From NCBI GenBank assembly GCA_021845905.1, contig JAJZVA010000009.1:1-64000 (forward strand): a stretch of 64,000 bases of DNA. The letters are read 5' to 3'. A model generated the notes under the pieces. That model worked only from the letters and a program-made list of their open reading frames with translations. It was not told where the DNA came from and searched no databases. The stretch comes from Pseudomonadota bacterium (GTDB lineage: Bacteria > Pseudomonadota > Alphaproteobacteria > Micavibrionales > UBA2020). The stretch's first letter is position 1; each line of letters opens with the position of its first letter. This document shows, piece after piece, positions 44,048 through 54,693 of this stretch. A program made the translations under genes and the position numbers.

Positions 44048-45352
44048 TCAATGCCCGAGCCATTCCCTGATCCGTTCCTCATAGACTTCGCGCGCGGGAG
44101 CGAAACTCACCTCCGCCAGCGCGCCGTTCAAAAATGATTCAATCAAAAGGGATTTGGCTTCGGTCGCGGGTATGCCGCGGCTTTGCAAATAAAAAAGGGC
44201 ATCCTGATCAAGCTGTCCCGACGCCGCGCCGTGACTGCACTTCACGTCGTCGGCATATATCTCTAGTTCCGGTTTAAAGCTTGCTTCTGCTTTTTCGGAC
44301 AGCAATAACGCATGATTAAGTTGGTTGCCATTTGTTTTTTGTGCAACACGACGTACGTGTATTTTCCCTTGGAAAACTGAACGAGCCTGATCATCTATAA
44401 CTCCCTTAAAATGCTGGACGGATGTTCCGTCCGGTTCAAAATGATCCGTCAAAACCGTAAAATCATGGCATTGCTGATCTTTTAACAAATAAACGCCGCT
44501 TACATTACATGAAATTCCAGAATCAATCAATAGATTTTGATATTCCTGACGCACCAGACGCCCCCCTGCAGCATAGCTAAACCCTTCAAAAGATGAATGT
44601 TTTTGCTGTTGCAGAACTGTGTAGGAAAAATGGCAAGCCGCTGCGCTTTCTTCCTCAATCTTGTAGAATTTGAGGCGTGATGCCGATTCCAAGAAAATTC
44701 CCGTATAGATATTTGTGAAATAAGCGCCGACCCCGGCATGCCGCTCAAAAACCGTCAGCCCGCTGTTTTTGCCAAGCCAGTAAAGGCAACGGGGTTGGAG
44801 TGACGGCGCTTTATCTGCGTCGCCTGCATTATAAAACAGAACCTCGAGAGGCTGCGTGATATCCGCTCCATCTTTCACGATGATCACCGCGCCATCGTGC
44901 ATATAGGCGGCATTAAGAGCCTTGAACGGCGCGGTGGCGAGATCACCGACCGTAACGAGATGTTCCTCAATACCTTCGACCTGAACAGACGCGTCCATCA
45001 GGCTCATAACAATCACGCCTTCGGGTGTGGCGCTAAGTTCTGGTTTATACTGACCGTTGACCAGCACGATGCGCGCTGCGTCTTTTAGCAAAGACGACGG
45101 CAGTGCGTTGATATCGAATTTTACCGGCTCGACCTTATAATGGAACCGCGTCTGCGTCAGCGGACGAAGATGCGTGTGTTGCCAACCTTCCCATGAAGGA
45201 GTTGGCAGTCCCGTGCGGGAAAAAGCTTCCGCGCCGGTATGCCGCATGGCCTTTACCCAATCGGCGGCAGGTTGCTCACCCAGCTTTTGGGCGTCTTCAA
45301 GCCATGGTAACGTCGCCTCATCTGCGGCTTGCTGCTGGAGAGAAAATTTCAC
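44048..45352 (-). CDS. sufD: Fe-S assembly scaffold subunit SufD
   Basis: 434 residues. Member of the SufB/SufD beta-helix family: C-terminal part has KCSHGAA-type motif (VKCSHGAASGQLDQDALFYLQSRG), RSVFQGKIHV and ending EVSFAPAREVYEERIREWL. Forms the SufBC2D scaffold with SufB and SufC. Its start overlaps the end of sufC by four bases. Normal length and all as expected. Confidence 0.94.
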   Translation of the reverse strand: MKFSLQQQAADEATLPWLEDAQKLGEQPAADWVKAMRHTGAEAFSRTGLPTPSWEGWQHTHLRPLTQTRFHYKVEPVKFDINALPSSLLKDAARIVLVNGQYKPELSATPEGVIVMSLMDASVQVEGIEEHLVTVGDLATAPFKALNAAYMHDGAVIIVKDGADITQPLEVLFYNAGDADKAPSLQPRCLYWLGKNSGLTVFERHAGVGAYFTNIYTGIFLESASRLKFYKIEEESAAACHFSYTVLQQQKHSSFEGFSYAAGGRLVRQEYQNLLIDSGISCNVSGVYLLKDQQCHDFTVLTDHFEPDGTSVQHFKGVIDDQARSVFQGKIHVRRVAQKTNGNQLNHALLLSEKAEASFKPELEIYADDVKCSHGAASGQLDQDALFYLQSRGIPATEAKSLLIESFLNGALAEVSFAPAREVYEERIREWLGH

Positions 45353-46100
45353 GCGGCGTCTCCGGTAAATTCGGCATAGCCTTTATTTTCAAGCTCCAGC
45401 GCCAGCTCAGGTCCGCCTGTTTTCTGGATTTTCCCATGCGTCAGCACATGCACGATGTCGGGCTTGATATAATCAAGCAATCTTTGATAGTGCGTGATGA
45501 CGAGGAACGCGCGGTCTTTATCACGCAGAGCGTTCACGCCGCCTGCCACGACTTTCAGCGCATCGATATCCAGTCCGCTGTCGGTTTCGTCGAGAATGGC
45601 AAGCTTCGGGGCCAGCATTGCCATTTGCAGCGCTTCGTTGCGCTTTTTCTCGCCGCCGGAAAAGCCGACATTGACGCCGCGCTTGAGCATATCGGCATCC
45701 ATGCCAAGCTGCGCCATTTTTTCTTTTTGCAACTTCAGGAATTCGACCGGCGCCAATTCCTTTTCACCGCGCTGTTTGCGCACGGCACTGAGCGCGGTTT
45801 TCAAAAACGTCGTGGTGCTGACGCCCGGAATCTCGACAGGATATTGAAACGCGAGAAACAGTCCCGTCGCCGCACGCTCTTCCGGCGACAGGGAAAGCAG
45901 GTCTTTACCCAGAAAAATGACCTTGCCTTTTGTGACTTCATAGCCCGGGCGGCCTGCCAGAACGTAAGAGAGCGTCGATTTTCCGGAGCCGTTCGGCCCC
46001 ATTACCGCATGCACCTCACCCGCGTTCACGGCCAGGTTGATGCCTTTCAGCACTTCGCGCCCGCCGACTTCCGCATGGAGGTTTTCTATTTTAAGCATCG

Positions 46101-46104
<4 letters not shown>
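45349..46104 (-). CDS. sufC: Fe-S assembly ATPase SufC
   Basis: 251-residue ABC-type ATPase that drives conformational changes of the SufBCD scaffold. Walker [17 protein letters not shown], signature [17 protein letters not shown], Walker [17 protein letters not shown], and the H-loop VITHYQRLL. The DETDSGLD wording is SufC-specific. Overlaps sufB by four bases at its start and sufD by four at its end. Confidence 0.97.
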
Positions 46105-47520
<1,416 letters not shown>

Positions 47521-47537
<17 letters not shown>

Positions 47538-48009
47538 CTTCACCTTTCAAGAAATCATGGCCCTTGCCGCAAGCGGGCGCGGACAACATGTCTTCCAGCT
47601 TCACTCCGTCAAGCGCGGATTTGATCGCATCGTTAACGCGGCCCCAGTTTCCTTTTGTCGGGCATGTTTCCAACATATTGCAATGCTCCTTGTCCGGATC
47701 GACGCAACTGACGATCGCAATCGGCCCGTCCATGACCGTGATGATTTCGCCGATCGAAATATCTCCGGGCGCTTTTGCCAGACGGTAGCCACCTGCCGCG
47801 CCGCGCGCAGACGCAACAAGGTTGCCTTTTGCCAGCATCTTCAGAACCTTTGCAATCGTCGGCTCGGGGATGCCTGTCCGGCTTGCAAGATAATGCGCAC
47901 TGCTACTCACAACGCCCGCTTTGCTATCCACAGGTCCGTCGGCAGCTTCGTGCACGAGTTGCCCCATAACAGCGATTGCGTAATCCGTCAGTTTTCCTAT
48001 TTTTATCAT
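47521..48009 (-). CDS. Rrf2-family Fe-S sensing regulator of the SUF operon
   Basis: 162 residues. Winged helix DNA-binding domain at about 1-80 ([51 protein letters not shown]), then three cysteines Cys102, Cys110, Cys116 in [20 protein letters not shown], the spacing used to bind a Fe-S cluster in IscR-like proteins. First gene of the suf operon, overlapping sufB, so it most likely auto-regulates the operon according to cluster status. The RBS GAAAGGA stands eight bases before the ATG. Confidence 0.93.
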
Positions 48010-48023
48010 AGCCGTTTCCTTTC

Positions 48024-48039
48024 GGTACTAAAAGAGTCC
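48024..48039 (-). promoter_or_regulatory. Candidate Rrf2/IscR operator in the suf leader
   Basis: Minus strand GGACTCTTTTAGTACC is an imperfect dyad whose core GACT-N5-AGT agrees with the centre of the IscR type 1 consensus (GACTRWWWYAGTC). It lies between the -10 box (48064-48069) and the regulator start codon, a fitting place for autorepression. Outer positions of the consensus are poorly matched. Confidence 0.35.
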
Positions 48040-48063
48040 TATTTACATTCTTAATATGAGCGG

Positions 48064-48069
48064 ATTATA
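48064..48069 (-). promoter_or_regulatory. Candidate -10 box of the suf operon
   Basis: A perfect TATAAT on the minus strand, 55 bases ahead of the regulator ATG. No good -35 hexamer is found 16-18 bases upstream (CTCGCA), which would fit a regulated promoter. Confidence 0.4.
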
Positions 48070-48188
48070 GCCCTAGTTAGCAACAATGCGAGAAAAACGA
48101 ATAATAATCCATCAAAAAATGGTATTTAAATACCTCATTTTAATGACTATCTGAAAAATTATAATTTTCTTAATAAAATATCTCCATA

Positions 48189-48878
48189 ATGATTATAAAT
48201 AGCGGGGGCATTTTGGAATCATATAAAAGTACAACTGAAGATGTCACGCTCTCCGAGGCTGAAAATCATCCCAAGAGCGCCGTGCTTGTTGGGTTGCCTG
48301 ACGAATTGCTGGAATGGGTCGAGCAAAACCAGGATCTTATCCTCCGCATTCAAGCCGCGCTCAAAGACAGCTATGCGAACCTGACCAATGACCAGCTATG
48401 GGAAGCCATTGCGGCCAACAGTTCCCCGGAGTGGCGCCTTGCACGAGCAGACTTGCAGGATGCAGAAAAAACATGGAACAGCCTGCACCATCCCGCAAAA
48501 ATGCCCCTCGGGCTGATCGGTCAGGCGCTTGACAGCGAGGAGACCAACAGCGCGGGAGACCGCTACACTCTTTCCCTCTCGCATTTCACTATTATCGACG
48601 AAGGGTTGCGTCAGCGCCCGGATCTTGAAAAGTTGCTAAACGTTCTGCTGGTGCAAAAACGCATGCTCGGCGGATCTGAAACCCACACACGGCGCACATT
48701 TCTTTCCACGGAACAACTGGCTGACATGGATCCTTTGAAAGATGCCTTTCGTCATGCGGCGCGGCGGCGCGGCGTAATGGTACGGCAGCTCAAGACGGTG
48801 ATGAAGGGCTTTTTCACACCGCAGAACAAACTGGATAAAACTACTGGCGTGATTGTTCCCTGGTCGCCAAAAATCTGA
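48189..48878 (+). CDS. Hypothetical protein of unknown family
   Basis: 229 residues, rich in charged residues and predicted mostly helical by eye; no signal peptide, membrane segment or cysteine motif. Middle part (DELLEWVEQNQDLILRIQAAL; QLWEAIAANSSPEWRLARADL) and a C-terminal basic stretch (DAFRHAARRRGVMVRQLKTVMKGFF) that could touch nucleic acid or membrane. I recognise no family. The start is uncertain: ATG at 48189 has no ribosome binding site, while a TTG at 48213 follows GCGGGGG. The last 38 bases overlap the end of the convergent prfC gene. Coding status is supported by length and by absence of a competing frame. Confidence 0.55.
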   Translation: MIINSGGILESYKSTTEDVTLSEAENHPKSAVLVGLPDELLEWVEQNQDLILRIQAALKDSYANLTNDQLWEAIAANSSPEWRLARADLQDAEKTWNSLHHPAKMPLGLIGQALDSEETNSAGDRYTLSLSHFTIIDEGLRQRPDLEKLLNVLLVQKRMLGGSETHTRRTFLSTEQLADMDPLKDAFRHAARRRGVMVRQLKTVMKGFFTPQNKLDKTTGVIVPWSPKI

Positions 48879-50430
48879 TCTGCGGCCAGTTTTCATGCGC
48901 ATTATCAAGATGCCACGCATTACGTGCAAGGAAAACGGGATTCCCGTCATGGTCTTCCGCAATATTGGGCAGGTTTTGCGCGACGAACTTGTCCATTGAG
49001 TCGTTATCATCCGTCTCAAGCCAGCGCGCCGTATGCAACGCCGTCTGTTCGAAATGGACGGGCAGGTTATATTCCGTGCGGATACGGTCGGCGAGGATTT
49101 CAAATTGCAACGGTCCGACGACGCCCACTACCCAGCTTGAGTCCATCCGCGGCTTGAAGACGCGCGCGGCGCCTTCTTCCGCCAGTTGCAACAATGCCTC
49201 GCCGAGATGCTTTGCCTTCAATGGATCATCCAGCCGCACACGCTGCAAAAATTCCGGCGCGAAGCTCGGGATACCCGTGACATGGAGATTTTCACCTTCC
49301 GTCAGCGTGTCGCCGATCCGCAGGTTGCCGTGGTTGGGAATGCCGATGATGTCGCCCGCGAACGCCTCTTCGGCCACTTCGCGTTCCTGCGCGAAAAACA
49401 TCAGCGGATTGTGCACAGTGATCTGTTTGCCCGCGCGCACGTGGTTCAGCTTCATGCCGCGTTTGAAGTGCCCGGAGCTGAGACGCGTGAAGGCGACGCG
49501 GTCACGATGTTTCGGATCCATATTCGCCTGGATTTTGAAGACGAAACCGGTGACTTTATTTTCCGTCGTTTCGATAACGCGTTCGACAGCCGGTTGCGGC
49601 TGCGGCGGCGGGGCAAATTTCTTGAGGCCGCCGAGAAGCTCGCGCACGCCGAAGTTATTCAGCGCCGAACCGAAAAAGACCGGCGACAGATGCCCTTCGC
49701 GGTATGATTTCACATCCATCGGCTTGCAGGCGCCACGCACCATCTCGACGTCCTCGCGCAGTTTTGCGGCGGCATGTTCGGGCAACAGATGGTCGAGTTT
49801 TGGATCATCCAGTCCCTTGCATTGTTCGGCCTCGCCCAAAGTCGTGCCTTTGCTCCGCGCCATGAGCATGAGCTGATCGTCGAGAATATCGTAACAGCCA
49901 AGAAATTCCTTGCCCATGCCAATCGGCCAGCTCGCGGGCGCGAGATCGAGCGCCAGCGTTTTTTCGATTTCGTCCATCAGCGCGAACGGATCCTGCCCTT
50001 CACGGTCGAGCTTGTTGATGAAAGTGATGATCGGCAGATCGCGCAGGCGGCAGACTTCAAAAAGCTTCCGTGTCTGCGCCTCGATGCCTTTGGCGTGGTC
50101 AATGACCATGATCGCGCTGTCAACAGCAGTCAGGGTGCGGTAGGTATCTTCCGAGAAATCCTCGTGGCCGGGCGTGTCGAGCAGGTTGAATTTGATGCCG
50201 TCATATTCAAACGTCATGACCGAGGAGGCGACCGAGATGCCGCGCTCCTGCTCGACCTTCATCCAGTCGGAGCGCGCCATGCGCATGTCGCGCCGCGCCT
50301 TGACGGCACCCGCCATCTGGATCGCGCCGCCGAACAGCAGCAGTTTTTCGGTCAGCGTCGTTTTTCCCGCGTCAGGGTGCGAAATGATGGCGAAGGTGCG
50401 CCTCCTGTGGATTTCATCGTTCATGGACAT
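48841..50430 (-). CDS. prfC: Peptide chain release factor 3
   Basis: GTPase that recycles RF1/RF2 from the ribosome after termination. 529 residues. G1 SHPDAGKTTLTEKLL, G2 region RGISVASSVMTF, G3 DTPGHEDFSEDTYRTL, G4 FINKLDREG, then domain II and a C-terminal domain (GVVGPLQFEILADRIRTEYN) typical of RF3 rather than EF-G. Last of three genes on the minus strand (kinase, DUF1491, prfC) with three-base gaps. Its 3' end overlaps the convergent gene at 48189. Confidence 0.97.
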   Translation of the reverse strand: MSMNDEIHRRRTFAIISHPDAGKTTLTEKLLLFGGAIQMAGAVKARRDMRMARSDWMKVEQERGISVASSVMTFEYDGIKFNLLDTPGHEDFSEDTYRTLTAVDSAIMVIDHAKGIEAQTRKLFEVCRLRDLPIITFINKLDREGQDPFALMDEIEKTLALDLAPASWPIGMGKEFLGCYDILDDQLMLMARSKGTTLGEAEQCKGLDDPKLDHLLPEHAAAKLREDVEMVRGACKPMDVKSYREGHLSPVFFGSALNNFGVRELLGGLKKFAPPPQPQPAVERVIETTENKVTGFVFKIQANMDPKHRDRVAFTRLSSGHFKRGMKLNHVRAGKQITVHNPLMFFAQEREVAEEAFAGDIIGIPNHGNLRIGDTLTEGENLHVTGIPSFAPEFLQRVRLDDPLKAKHLGEALLQLAEEGAARVFKPRMDSSWVVGVVGPLQFEILADRIRTEYNLPVHFEQTALHTARWLETDDNDSMDKFVAQNLPNIAEDHDGNPVFLARNAWHLDNAHENWPQIRFLATREQSRQ

Positions 50431-50433
50431 GGC

Positions 50434-50769
50434 TTAGAATATTTTACCTTCAAACGGATTTGAGCCGTCCGCGCTTTCAACCTCGATCACCCAGAGATCC
50501 GGGTCGCGCGCGACTGCTTTCTGGATATACTGGTCGGCGCGGGCTTCGTCAACGGTTTCGCTGTCAAAAGGGTTGCTCCAGCCCAAATTACCCTCCATAT
50601 CGCGGCTTTGATTGAGAATTTTAACGGCCTTGTCTCTTAAAGCGATGCGCAACGTCACCGTTCCCGCAGCTGGAGCGCCTTTATGTACGATATACACAGG
50701 GATACCAGCGGCCATGCACTGACGAAGATAACCAGCAACGAGAAGCTCTGTCGGCAGTTTTTCCGTCAT
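50434..50769 (-). CDS. DUF1491 family protein
   Basis: 111 residues. The pattern LLVAGYLRQCMAAGIPVYIVHKG near the start, and ARADQYIQKAVARDPDLWVIEVES at the end match DUF1491, a small family I know only from alphaproteobacteria. No function is known. Three-base gaps to the genes on both sides indicate co-transcription with the kinase and prfC. It is one of the best taxonomic hints in the window. Confidence 0.8.
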   Translation of the reverse strand: MTEKLPTELLVAGYLRQCMAAGIPVYIVHKGAPAAGTVTLRIALRDKAVKILNQSRDMEGNLGWSNPFDSETVDEARADQYIQKAVARDPDLWVIEVESADGSNPFEGKIF

Positions 50770-50772
50770 GTC

Positions 50773-52353
50773 CTAAAGCACGCTCACGGGCGCATAATGC
50801 TCCATCGTCCGCTCCAGCGGAAAATCGATATAGACGGTTGTACCCTTGCCTTCTTTCGATTCCATCGTCAGGCGGCCGCCATGCAACTCGGTCATCGCCT
50901 TGGCCAACGGCAGGCCGAGGCCGGTGCCCTGTCCTGCGCTATGGCGCGGATCGTTCACCTGTCCGAAAGGTTCAAGCACGACTTTCAGCTTGTCAGCGGG
51001 AATTCCGCACCCTTCATCCGAGATTGAAATGCGCATATGATGATCCGGCAGAACGGCGGCGCGCACTCTGACGCTTTTGCCCGTCGGCGAAAATTTAACC
51101 CCGTTCGAAACGAGGTTGATGAGGATCTGGCGCAACAACCTCTGGTCCGCCTTGACGTGCGGAAGGTCTTCGGCGACCTTGAAGTCGAGCGCGACCGACT
51201 GCGCCTGTGCGCGATCGCTCATGATGCGCGTGACGGAATCGAGCACTTCGTTGATCGCGACCTCGCTTTCGATCAGTTCGACGCGCCCGGCTTCTATCTT
51301 GGACATGTCGAGCACATCGTTGATGATGTCAAGCAGGTGGCGCGAACTGAAATGGATATCCTCCATGTATTCTTCGTATTTCGGGTTGTTGAGCGGCCCG
51401 AAAAGATGGTTCTTCATCAACTCGGAAAAGCCGATAATGGCGTTGAGCGGCGTGCGCAATTCATGGCTCATGTTGGCGAGAAAAGCGGACTTGGCGCGGT
51501 TGGCGGTGTCAGCCTCTTCCTTGGCGCGCTTCATCGATTCCATCAGATGTTTGCGCTCAGTGACGTCGCGGATCGCAGAAACCATGAAGCGCCTCTTCTG
51601 ACTCAGCTCCAAAAGAGCCGTGGTGATCAGCACGTCGGCGACGCTGCCGTCCTTGCGCAACAACTGCACCTCGCGCGACCCCTGGCGTCCATGATCGATG
51701 AACGCCGCATGCAAGCGCTTTGAAAGCGCACGGTCTTCCGGCGGCACGATCAGCAGGAACTCCTCGCCCAGCAGGTTCTCGCGCTTCCAGCCGTATTCCT
51801 TGAGGAACATGTCGTTGACGCGCACGATGCGCCCGTGATGATCCGTCACGATGATGCTTATGCCGCTTGCGTCGAACAGCGCCGTCATGAGCATCAGCGC
51901 ATCATCGCGCTCGTGCTGCAAATGCATGCTGTCCGCCATGTCGGGGCGGATCGTCACCTCGATATAACTCACCACGCCGGCGGAATCGAAAAGCGGATTC
52001 AAAATGAACGTCTGCACCTTCACGCCGCCGGGAAAACGCGGCAGCACATTGAATGTCGTCGTCTTGCGCGTCTTCAGGCAGTTGCGCAAGGCGTGTTCCA
52101 TCTGCTCGGCCACCTTGCCTTCGAACAGTTCAGCCGCCGTGCGCCCCAGCATACGCTCGCGCGGCATCTCGAAATAGGCGGCGGCGGCGGCATTGACCTC
52201 CACATAGGCGCCCTTGTTATCGGCGCCTACGGCGACGATCATCCTCCCGACGGGAGACTTCATGAAAAACTCACGAAAATCCTTATCGGAAACAACAGTG
52301 CCTGTCATATCGGTTTTATCGATAGCGCTCATAAGCTGCCTTGCGTGCTGCAC
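50773..52353 (-). CDS. PAS-domain sensor histidine kinase
   Basis: 526 residues, no membrane segment. PAS1 at about 20-140 (FMKSPVGRMIVAVGADNKGAYVEVNAA), PAS2 at about 155-275 (GISIIVTDHHGRIVRVND...LRKDGSVADVLI...RDVTERKH). HisKA: LANMSHELRTPLNAIIGFSELM, His near residue 310; HATPase: ILINLVSNGVKFSP, DEGCGIP, GQGTGLGLPLAKAM. The MSHELRTPLNAIIGFSELM box with LFGPLNNPKYEEY resembles alphaproteobacterial cell-cycle-type kinases (PdhS/DivJ/PleC group). No receiver domain, partner regulator not adjacent. GTG at 52353 follows GGGAG by six bases; an ATG seven codons on is an alternative. Confidence 0.9.
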   Translation of the reverse strand: MQHARQLMSAIDKTDMTGTVVSDKDFREFFMKSPVGRMIVAVGADNKGAYVEVNAAAAAYFEMPRERMLGRTAAELFEGKVAEQMEHALRNCLKTRKTTTFNVLPRFPGGVKVQTFILNPLFDSAGVVSYIEVTIRPDMADSMHLQHERDDALMLMTALFDASGISIIVTDHHGRIVRVNDMFLKEYGWKRENLLGEEFLLIVPPEDRALSKRLHAAFIDHGRQGSREVQLLRKDGSVADVLITTALLELSQKRRFMVSAIRDVTERKHLMESMKRAKEEADTANRAKSAFLANMSHELRTPLNAIIGFSELMKNHLFGPLNNPKYEEYMEDIHFSSRHLLDIINDVLDMSKIEAGRVELIESEVAINEVLDSVTRIMSDRAQAQSVALDFKVAEDLPHVKADQRLLRQILINLVSNGVKFSPTGKSVRVRAAVLPDHHMRISISDEGCGIPADKLKVVLEPFGQVNDPRHSAGQGTGLGLPLAKAMTELHGGRLTMESKEGKGTTVYIDFPLERTMEHYAPVSVL

Positions 52354-52468
52354 GTCCCACTCCCTTTTATTGTTAGCATGTAAATAACCAAAAACTGGTT
52401 AATGAACCGTTGCCGGAAGATGTGGATAAAGGCGCTTTTTATATTTCATAATATTTATACAGGTCCAT

Positions 52469-52507
52469 AAAAAAACCCCTCGCTTTTCGGCAGAAGGGTT
52501 TTTTTGA
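52469..52507 (-). terminator. Rho-independent terminator behind rpmB
   Basis: Arms 52474-52481 and 52493-52500 (AACCCTTC / GAGGGGTT on the minus strand, one mismatch) with an 11-base loop and a run of T on each side, so it works on the minus strand just after rpmB (ends 52526). Confidence 0.75.
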
Positions 52508-52525
52508 ACTTTAAAGCCAGATCTA

Positions 52526-52873
52526 TCAGGCGGTCTTCTTGGCTTCAGCTTTTTTAGCTGTACGGCGCGGCTTTTTCGGCGCGGGCGCGGGCTTGCCAAC
52601 TTTGTCGACAAGTTGCTTGCGAATCTTGCGCAGGCGCACCGGAAGCTTGGTCGGAGCCGTGCCCAGCAGGAAGGCATCGATACCGCCCTTGTGCTCGACT
52701 GTACGGATACCGTTCGTGGTGCAGGTGACCGTCACGCTCTTCTTCAAACCGGCGCTAAAAAACGAAGCTTCCTGCAAATTGGGCAGGAAACGGCGGCGGG
52801 TTTTGTTGTTGGCATGGGAAACCTTGTTGCCCGTTTGCGGGCCCTTTCCCGTGATTTCACAACGTCTCGACAT
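52526..52873 (-). CDS. rpmB: 50S ribosomal protein L28
   Basis: 115 residues. Starts with the family signature [29 protein letters not shown] and continues [12 protein letters not shown]. The C-terminal about 25 residues are a Lys/Ala/Pro-rich tail beyond the usual length of L28 outside alphaproteobacteria, as found in that class. Single gene followed by a terminator. Confidence 0.97.
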   Translation of the reverse strand: MSRRCEITGKGPQTGNKVSHANNKTRRRFLPNLQEASFFSAGLKKSVTVTCTTNGIRTVEHKGGIDAFLLGTAPTKLPVRLRKIRKQLVDKVGKPAPAPKKPRRTAKKAEAKKTA

Positions 52874-52972
52874 TCTCTTGATCCTTCTCGAAAAACTTAT
52901 AGATCGGCAACATATGTCAAGAAAACGATATTCGTCAAGCTTTTTTAGATTGTTTATTTACATAAATTAATT

Positions 52973-53000
52973 TTACACGCCTCCAAACGCATTGTATACT
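52973..53000 (+). promoter_or_regulatory. Candidate promoter of the NlpC/P60 gene
   Basis: TTACAC (52973-52978), 16-base spacer, TATACT (52995-53000), about 98 bases ahead of the ATG at 53098, in the 224-base divergent gap to rpmB. Confidence 0.4.
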
Positions 53001-53097
53001 GCACTAAAAGAGGTCAAAACCACTTTTTGCCACTCTACCCTCCACAAAACGCTCTTTTCGAAGAAATCGGGCGTATATCATTCACGAGAGAGAATCC

Positions 53098-53829
53098 ATG
53101 CAATTCGAAATCGCCAGCCCCGTCGCCGATATCCATGGCGCGCCGGATTTGAATGTCCTGCGCGGCAAGTTCGAGACGCAACTGGTCATGGGCGAGATTT
53201 TCAACGTCGAGGAAGAAAAAGACGGCTGGTGCAAGGGCACGTGCGGGCACGACGGCTATGCCGGATACGTCGAAAGCCGCCACCTGCGAAAAAAAACCGC
53301 CGCGCCGACGCATATCGTCATCTCGGCACGGGGCAACGTTTATGCCGCGCCGACCATCAAATCGCCTTACATGAACACCTTGAGCTTCGGTAGCCTGATC
53401 CATGTTACCGCGATAGATCAAGGCTTCGCGCAAGTGGATGGCAGCGGCTGGATCTACGCAAGGCATCTCGCGCCGGTTGAAACACATGAAAAAGACCACA
53501 TCGTCACGGCGAAAAAATTCCTCGAAACACCTTATTACTGGGGCGGGCGCAGCGGGTTCGGCATTGATTGCTCCGGGCTGGTGCAAGTGTGCCTCGGCTT
53601 TGCAGGCATCAAGACGCCGCGCGACTCCTGCGATCAGGAAGGAGCGATCGGCCAGGCGGTGGATACGCCGCAAGCGGGCGACATCGTCTTCTTCAAAGGT
53701 CATGTCGGCATGATGGCGGACGACGCGAACCTTCTGCACGCCAATGCGCACCACATGAAGACCGTGATCGAGCCGCTGGAACACGTCATGGCGCGGCGCG
53801 GCGAGATCACGTCTATAAAGCGGATATAA
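53098..53829 (+). CDS. NlpC/P60 (C40) peptidase with SH3-like domains
   Basis: 243 residues. Two bacterial SH3-like units (about 5-65 and 72-125; DGWCKGTCGHDGYAGYVESRHL and GFAQVDGSGWIYARHL) precede a C40 papain-fold domain with Cys158 (GFGIDCSGLVQ), His202 (FFKGHVGMM) and a third polar residue His214 or His218. These enzymes cut gamma-D-Glu-diaminopimelate bonds in cell-wall peptides. There is no signal peptide, so this one is probably cytoplasmic and recycles muropeptides, like YkfC-type dipeptidyl-peptidases. Single gene with its own terminator. Confidence 0.9.
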   Translation: MQFEIASPVADIHGAPDLNVLRGKFETQLVMGEIFNVEEEKDGWCKGTCGHDGYAGYVESRHLRKKTAAPTHIVISARGNVYAAPTIKSPYMNTLSFGSLIHVTAIDQGFAQVDGSGWIYARHLAPVETHEKDHIVTAKKFLETPYYWGGRSGFGIDCSGLVQVCLGFAGIKTPRDSCDQEGAIGQAVDTPQAGDIVFFKGHVGMMADDANLLHANAHHMKTVIEPLEHVMARRGEITSIKRI

Positions 53830-53840
53830 CGCGCAAAAGA

Positions 53841-53871
53841 AAAGAGCCGGTGTTTTGAGCACCGGCTCTTT
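53841..53871. terminator. Bidirectional terminator between the C40 peptidase and pilin genes
   Basis: A 12-base perfect stem (AAAGAGCCGGTG / CACCGGCTCTTT at 53841-53852 and 53860-53871) with a seven-base loop, A-rich before and T-rich after. It serves the plus-strand peptidase gene (ends 53829) and the minus-strand pilin gene (ends 53890). Confidence 0.85.
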
Positions 53872-53889
53872 GTCTTTAGCTTGGAACGA

Positions 53890-54639
53890 TTAGTTCAGTT
53901 TGAAAGCAACATCGCAATCGTTGGTGGTGTTTGCTTCCTTATAAATAGGGCTACCACCCGAAGTAGTACCCCCCATGCAGGCTGCGGCATCACCAATACC
54001 GAGGATGCTGCCGGTTATCGGGTTGCCGTCATCCATTTTACGGTCGATCTGCCCCGCTTGTCCCGGCGTCATAGAGTTTGCACCGAGCGTCGTCGATGGA
54101 TCACCTGCGGAGGCTACGTCAAACGTATAGAGGCCTGACCAATTCGTTGAGTACGTTATATCCGCCACAAGTAACCCAGCACCCAGCTTGGCTTGCGGCA
54201 CGTTTCCACCAAAATTCAATGGGCCAGTAGATGGTTGGGAAATCCCAGCCAGATACCCAGCACCGGACAATTCAGCAAAGAAGCAAAGGTTCTCTGGTCC
54301 GGCGCCGCCTGAGCTTGACCCCATCCCCGTGGGAACAGACGTAACTGCTGAACCGACTATCCCATTGCCATCACCGACTGTCGCACACATAGCACTATTC
54401 GGCACCCGATTACTGGCATTTGTAATATCCCCCGGAAGACCGGCGTAGGCATCCTGGAAGCTCGTTTCCGCCGCCTGCAGACCCTGGAACTGCGTCATCT
54501 GCGCCGTGACGCGGGCATTGTCGATCAGTTGTTGGCCCTTCAGGATGCCGCCGATCAAAAGACCGATAATCACCAGCACGATGGCCAATTCCACCAGCGT
54601 GAAGCCTTTCTGTTTCTGTAGCCTGTTTAACTTCTTCAT
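53890..54639 (-). CDS. Type IV pilin / pseudopilin-like protein
   Basis: 249 residues. Prepilin leader MKKLNRLQKQKG, cleavage expected after Gly12, then FTLVELAIVLVIIGLLIGGILKGQQLI with the conserved Glu at mature position 5, the hydrophobic helix that builds the fibre core. The rest is a globular Gly/Ser/Thr-rich domain with four cysteines; the last two (AACMGG, NDCDV) may form a C-terminal disulphide loop. Processed by the prepilin peptidase at 61981. Stands 318 bases behind the AraC-type regulator gene, with its own leader and a terminator, so it can be expressed to a higher level than the machinery genes. Confidence 0.88.
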   Translation of the reverse strand: MKKLNRLQKQKGFTLVELAIVLVIIGLLIGGILKGQQLIDNARVTAQMTQFQGLQAAETSFQDAYAGLPGDITNASNRVPNSAMCATVGDGNGIVGSAVTSVPTGMGSSSGGAGPENLCFFAELSGAGYLAGISQPSTGPLNFGGNVPQAKLGAGLLVADITYSTNWSGLYTFDVASAGDPSTTLGANSMTPGQAGQIDRKMDDGNPITGSILGIGDAAACMGGTTSGGSPIYKEANTTNDCDVAFKLN

Positions 54640-54679
54640 GGTCTAAACTCCCTTTTGTTAAAAACCCGCAACGTTCCAA

Positions 54680-54693
54680 CCGGTCAAGACCGG
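54680..54693. promoter_or_regulatory. Inverted repeat ahead of the pilin start
   Basis: CCGGTC-AA-GACCGG is a perfect 6+6 dyad about 41-54 bases ahead of the pilin ATG. No T-run follows on the minus strand, so it is not a terminator; it could be an operator. Confidence 0.35.

Noticed and set aside
44045-44063. Upstream ATG as sufS start
   Set aside because: Would overlap sufD and adds six residues not typical of SufS; kept only as an alternative in the sufS entry.
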